Source of the DNA: Archangiaceae bacterium
GTDB lineage: Bacteria > Myxococcota > Myxococcia > Myxococcales > Myxococcaceae
Direction of reading: 5' to 3'
Length of the DNA stretch: 64,000 nucleotides
Assembly (NCBI GenBank): GCA_016879935.1
Contig: JAACJQ010000219.1
Coordinates: 24,296-88,295, forward strand
Made by a program: the position numbers and the translations under genes. Shown one piece after another: positions 60,942-64,000 of this stretch. The notes beneath the pieces are model-generated. The model searched no databases. It saw only the letters and a program-made list of their open reading frames with translations, and had not been told where the DNA came from. Every line of letters begins with the position of its first letter. The stretch's first letter is position 1.

Positions 60942-61667
60942 TCAGGCTCGCCACGACACCTGCATGAACTCCACGCGGTTTGGGTCGAGCCACACCTCCC
61001 CCTCCAGCGTCTCGACGGCGCGCACCATGCCGAGCACCTTGTGCTTCAGCTTCGGCATCGGGGCCTTCGCCAGCGTCCGCAACTTCCCACCGTGCACGGA
61101 CAACAGCTTGAGCTCGGAGGGAGTCGCCAACGCGACACAGCGGTTCATCACACAGCTGGTGACGGTGCTCTTCTCGGGAACGGTAGTGCTCTGCAGCGGC
61201 GCCCAGCCCTCGCCTTCGCGCCGAAGCAGGCGGAGCGTCTTGCCGAAGCGCACCAGCACGTGTTCGTCGTCGACCCGCGCGACGCTGCTCACCCAGTCGT
61301 CATTGGCTCCGGCGACCGCGAACGACCGCCACGTGACGACGTCGCGCGAGAGGTCTGCCTCATGAAGACTGTTCTGAAAGCCCACCCAGGCACGCAGGCC
61401 ATCAGGCGAGACGTCGAAGTGTCCTTCACCCGGCGACTGGAACGTGCGCACCGCTCCGTCCATCGCGACGAAGAGCCTGCCCTCTTTGTCGAGCGCGGCG
61501 ACCACCTTCGACCCCACGGCGCGCGGCTCGTTCGCTGGAGAGGCCGCCACCACGAGCGCCTTCACGGCCGCGCCGGGCCTGGGCCACTGGAGCGAGCGGC
61601 GAAACACCAGCGATACACCATCGAGCGGGTGCGCCGGTTTCGAGGCATCAGTCTTTTTGGTCGCCAC
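60942..61667 (-). CDS. Conserved-looking protein of unknown function
   Basis: About 241 residues if the GTG at 61667 is the start; no better signal was found, so the N-terminus is uncertain. Beta-rich segments (EGRLFVAMDGAVRTFQSPG, HFDVSPDGLRAWVGFQNSLHEADLS) look like WD/PQQ-type propeller blades. Two cysteines are in TSCVMNRC. It is tail-to-tail with the VYGxP gene and divergent from the outer-membrane protein. Confidence 0.5.
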   Translation of the reverse strand: MATKKTDASKPAHPLDGVSLVFRRSLQWPRPGAAVKALVVAASPANEPRAVGSKVVAALDKEGRLFVAMDGAVRTFQSPGEGHFDVSPDGLRAWVGFQNSLHEADLSRDVVTWRSFAVAGANDDWVSSVARVDDEHVLVRFGKTLRLLRREGEGWAPLQSTTVPEKSTVTSCVMNRCVALATPSELKLLSVHGGKLRTLAKAPMPKLKHKVLGMVRAVETLEGEVWLDPNRVEFMQVSWRA

Positions 61668-61710
61668 GGTGGGCAGGGAGGAAATCGCGGCGTTCGAGAC
61701 GCTGCAAGCA

Positions 61711-62826
61711 ATGACCGACGTGCCAGACTGCGCGGCGGTGAGGTGCGCGCTCGTCGTCGCAGTGCTGATGGTCTCGAGCGTCGCCGTCGCGCAGGCCGAC
61801 GTGAGCCTCGTGCCCGTGGTCGCTCCTGCGTACACGCCCGAGCTCGGCTTCCTCGTCGCCGCGGGTGGCGTGATGACGTGGAACGGCGACCGCCGGCACC
61901 CCGAGCTGCCGCGCTCGTCACTCACCGTCACCGCCGGCGCATCGACGGTGGGCGCGTTCCTGCTGCAGAGCCGGCTCAACGCCTTCGTGCTGGAAGACTC
62001 GGTACGCTTCAACGCGCTCGTCGACGTGAGAGACCAGCCCGACCACTACTTCGGCGTCGGTGTGAAGAATGGCCTCGGCCGTCACCTCGGCCCCGAGCTC
62101 ACGGCGCTCCGGCGCACCTGGTGGACGGTGGAGCCCACGTTGCTCACGAAGCTGCGCGGCCCGCTGTACGTCGGCGCGGCGACGCAGTCGTCGGGAACGC
62201 TCGTGAGAGATGCGAGCGATGGCGTGAGGGCCGACGTGGACTTTCAGCGACACGGCGCTCGCGTCGTGAACACCGGCGTCGGCCTCACGCTGCAGCTCGA
62301 CACCCGCGACGTGCCCATCAACGCGTGGAGCGGAATGCTGCTCTCGGCCACCTTCCTCGGCTTCGGTCGCGCGCTCGGCGCGAACAGCGAGTGGTACGCG
62401 CTCACGCTCGACTATCGACAGTACGTGCAGCTCTTTCGTCGCGGCAGCACGCTCGCCTGGCAGGTGAAGTACCGCGCAGCGCTCGGCGACGTTCCGTGGA
62501 GCGAACTCTCGCAGGTCGGCACGCCATTCGACCTGCGCGCGTATCGCTGGGGTCAGTACCGCGACAAGACGGGGCTCACCGCGCTCGTCGAGTACCGCTT
62601 CATGCTCCCGTTCCCCGAGGAGTCGTTGTGGTCGCACCTCGGCGCCGCGGCGTGGGGTGGGCTCGGCGCGCTCTCGTCGTCGCTTCTGCCCGACGTGCGC
62701 GAGCTGCTGCCCTCGGTGGGCATCGGGCTCCGGGTCGAGCTGCTCAGGCGCGTCACCGTGCGGCTCGATGTCGGCTTCGGCCGTGAGTCGCGCGCGGTGT
62801 ACTTCAACTTCCTCGAAGCGTTCTGA
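61711..62826 (+). CDS. Outer-membrane beta-barrel, surface-antigen (Omp85-like) type
   Basis: Start 61711 (or GTG 61738, which gives a cleaner signal MRCALVVAVLMVSSVAVAQA). The mature protein has paired strands with NGLGRHLGPELTALRRTWW, TLQLDTRDVPINAWSGML and LRAYRWGQYRDKTGLTALVEYRF, the D15/BamA C-terminal barrel style. The last residues VYFNFLEAF have a terminal aromatic. No POTRA domains were seen, so it resembles TamA/PatatIN-type barrels. Its role is unknown. Confidence 0.8.
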   Translation: MTDVPDCAAVRCALVVAVLMVSSVAVAQADVSLVPVVAPAYTPELGFLVAAGGVMTWNGDRRHPELPRSSLTVTAGASTVGAFLLQSRLNAFVLEDSVRFNALVDVRDQPDHYFGVGVKNGLGRHLGPELTALRRTWWTVEPTLLTKLRGPLYVGAATQSSGTLVRDASDGVRADVDFQRHGARVVNTGVGLTLQLDTRDVPINAWSGMLLSATFLGFGRALGANSEWYALTLDYRQYVQLFRRGSTLAWQVKYRAALGDVPWSELSQVGTPFDLRAYRWGQYRDKTGLTALVEYRFMLPFPEESLWSHLGAAAWGGLGALSSSLLPDVRELLPSVGIGLRVELLRRVTVRLDVGFGRESRAVYFNFLEAF

Positions 62827-63705
62827 TCACTCCACCGCGACGAACAACCCGACCACCGCGAAGCCGAGGCTCACCCCCAGTGCAGCCACCGGCGCGCCGG
62901 GCGCCCAGAGCGGGAAGACGACCGCGATGAGCCCCGCTCCGAAGAAGGGCGCTGCAGCCGTCAACGCTGCGCCCACGCGTGTTCGCGTCTTTCGGTCACT
63001 GAACGCCAGCAACGTCGCGACCGCGCCCAACACGCCCGTCACGACCTCGAGCAGTGGCACCGTCAGACAGAACAACCCCTCGAAGTGCTTCCACCCGAAG
63101 ACGAACGCCGCGACGGTGAAGACGAGCCCGAGCCCAGGGCCCGCGAGCTGAAGGCCGAGTTGATCAGCATCCTCCCCGCGCCGATAGAGGAACGCGGCGA
63201 GCGCGCCCATGAGCGACACGAACGGCAGCAGCTTCAGCACGTCACTCGGCGGCAACGACAGCGCGGGTCGAATGCCGGGCACCGGCCCGTCGGAGCACCG
63301 CAGCGTCACCTTCGCGACCAGCGTTCTTCGTTCTCGCGTCGGCACGGTGCCGCGGGAGGTCGAGTCTCGCGGGCGCTCGAGCGCGATGGTCTCGGTCTCG
63401 ATTTCGGTGCCGTGAGAGACGAGCTCGCACGGGTGGTCACCGAGCTTCAGGGGAATGACGGCATCGACCGTCGCGGGCCCACGACCGAGCTCAGTGCCAC
63501 CGAGACGGTCGAACACGACGAGCGTCTTCTCGGGCTCGAGGAAGCGCACGTACACATCGCTGGGGTGCATCACCTGGCCGACCGCGCCCGTCACCGTCTG
63601 GTGAAGCGTCGGGTCGGGCGCTTCTGGCGCGCAACCCGTCATCACCAGCATCACCACCGTCAACCTTCGCATTCGCCCGCCATGAGTGAGCGCAGTCTTG
63701 CTCAT
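62827..63705 (-). CDS. Lipoprotein with several membrane segments, unknown function
   Basis: The start abuts the upstream stop (TGAATG at 63705), giving MSKTALTHGGRMRRLTVVMLVMTGC, a lipobox; ATG 63672 is an alternative. Residues 30-160 form a beta domain with HPSDVYVRFLEPE. The C-terminal half has about four hydrophobic segments (LGLVFTVAAFVFGW, LLEVVTGVLGAVATLLAF). It follows the MYXO-CTERM protein gene without a gap. The stop touches that of the barrel gene on the other strand. Confidence 0.72.
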   Translation of the reverse strand: MSKTALTHGGRMRRLTVVMLVMTGCAPEAPDPTLHQTVTGAVGQVMHPSDVYVRFLEPEKTLVVFDRLGGTELGRGPATVDAVIPLKLGDHPCELVSHGTEIETETIALERPRDSTSRGTVPTRERRTLVAKVTLRCSDGPVPGIRPALSLPPSDVLKLLPFVSLMGALAAFLYRRGEDADQLGLQLAGPGLGLVFTVAAFVFGWKHFEGLFCLTVPLLEVVTGVLGAVATLLAFSDRKTRTRVGAALTAAAPFFGAGLIAVVFPLWAPGAPVAALGVSLGFAVVGLFVAVE

Positions 63706-64000
63706 TCAGCGGTCGGACGCGTTGGTGTCGAGCAGCCGGCCTCGCGTGCGAGCGCGTCGGCGGAGGCCGAAGACACTCGCGAGCAAGAGGAGAAGCGACG
63801 GATCGATCGACGGACTCGAGCAGCCGCAGCCAGCCGCACTTCCGCCAGCCGCACTTCCGCCAGCCGCATCTCCGCCAGCCGCGTTTCCGCCAGCCGCGTT
63901 TCCGCCAGCCGCGTTTCCGCCAGCCGCGTTTCCGCCAGCCGCATTTCCGCCAGCCGCGTTTCCGCCAGCCGCATTTCCGCCAGCCGCGTTTCCGCCAGCC
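63706..64000 (-). CDS. MYXO-CTERM protein, C-terminal part only
   Basis: The reading frame enters from the right edge, so the N-terminus is missing. It starts with repeats of AGGNA and AGGSA, then GCGCSSPS, a hydrophobic stretch (LLLLLASVFGLRRR) and a basic tail. Cysteine motif, helix and arginines together are the MYXO-CTERM sorting signal for surface proteins of Myxococcota. The repeats are encoded by a 15-bp tandem unit. The main domain is outside the window. Confidence 0.85.
   Translation of the reverse strand, partial: AGGNAAGGNAAGGNAAGGNAAGGNAAGGNAAGGNAAGGNAAGGDAAGGSAAGGSAAGCGCSSPSIDPSLLLLLASVFGLRRRARTRGRLLDTNASDR
63830..64000. repeat. 15-bp tandem repeat in a MYXO-CTERM linker
   Basis: About 11 copies of TCCGCCAGCCGC(A/G)(T/C)T run to the window edge, differing mainly at positions 13-14. 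On the minus strand they encode AGGN/SA. Such arrays are prone to copy-number change; the number here may be incomplete. Confidence 0.85.

Noticed and set aside
63830..64000. CRISPR-like array
   Set aside because: The 15-bp units are contiguous with no spacers and encode a linker in frame.

Overview
The window is GC-rich (very strong G/C third positions) and looks like a chromosome segment of a member of the Myxococcota or a close deltaproteobacterial relative. The pointers are lipoproteins with long TGGG linkers, a MYXO-CTERM-type sorting tail at the right edge, MopE-like motifs, a DUF4388/TPR protein, a degenerate MglA-like GTPase and a TIGR02996-type repeat protein. No rRNA, tRNA, transposase, prophage or CRISPR array was seen. 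The assignment rests on protein style, not on a marker gene.

Left part (1-21.5 kb): mostly cell-surface proteins. A giant, 3'-truncated lipoprotein with Ig-like repeats and a TGGG-linker lipoprotein are followed by a PilZ protein, a membrane operon with a GT-C-like protein, a leucine-rich-repeat protein, a PIG-L deacetylase lipoprotein, an ECF42 sigma factor with its DGPF partner, three more exported proteins, and an operon of a membrane-spanning STAND-like ATPase, an AraC/GyrI regulator and an SDR.

Middle (21.7-30.1 kb): an NnrS-like membrane protein overlaps a fatty acyl-AMP ligase by one base. It leads a compact set of ACP, acyl-CoA dehydrogenase, extended SDR, B12-binding radical SAM and FAD oxidoreductase that looks like an uncharacterised lipid-modifying or natural-product pathway. 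A 340-bp imperfect repeat array sits inside the cluster. A good sigma54 promoter lies in front of the NnrS-like gene.

30-42 kb: lipoproteins, a Crp/Fnr regulator, a FixH-like/redoxin/beta-barrel operon, and an overlapping five-gene operon of a Ric-type di-iron repair protein, a SufT-like protein, a 58-residue protein and two polytopic membrane proteins, also behind a sigma54-like promoter.

42-58 kb: a complete clade II (Sec-dependent) nitrous oxide reductase cluster on the minus strand, ordered nosZ, two cytochromes c, nosB-like, nosD, nosG, nosH, nosF, nosL, nosY, a second nosD and an ankyrin gene. Upstream lie a sigma54 activator with a four-cysteine N-terminus, a hemerythrin protein and a RegB/RegA redox two-component pair. 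Shared palindromes (GTTC-N6-GAAAC type and RegA-box-like) suggest that NO/N2O handling and redox sensing are wired together. No nitrite or NO reductase gene is present in the window.

58-64 kb: a divergent LysR/DUF6506 pair, then a radical SAM/SPASM enzyme that overlaps a membrane-anchored protein carrying four VYG(A/M)P repeats, a likely enzyme-substrate RiPP-type pair and the best candidate for an undescribed system. A WD-like protein, an outer-membrane barrel, a lipoprotein and the C-terminus of a MYXO-CTERM protein follow.
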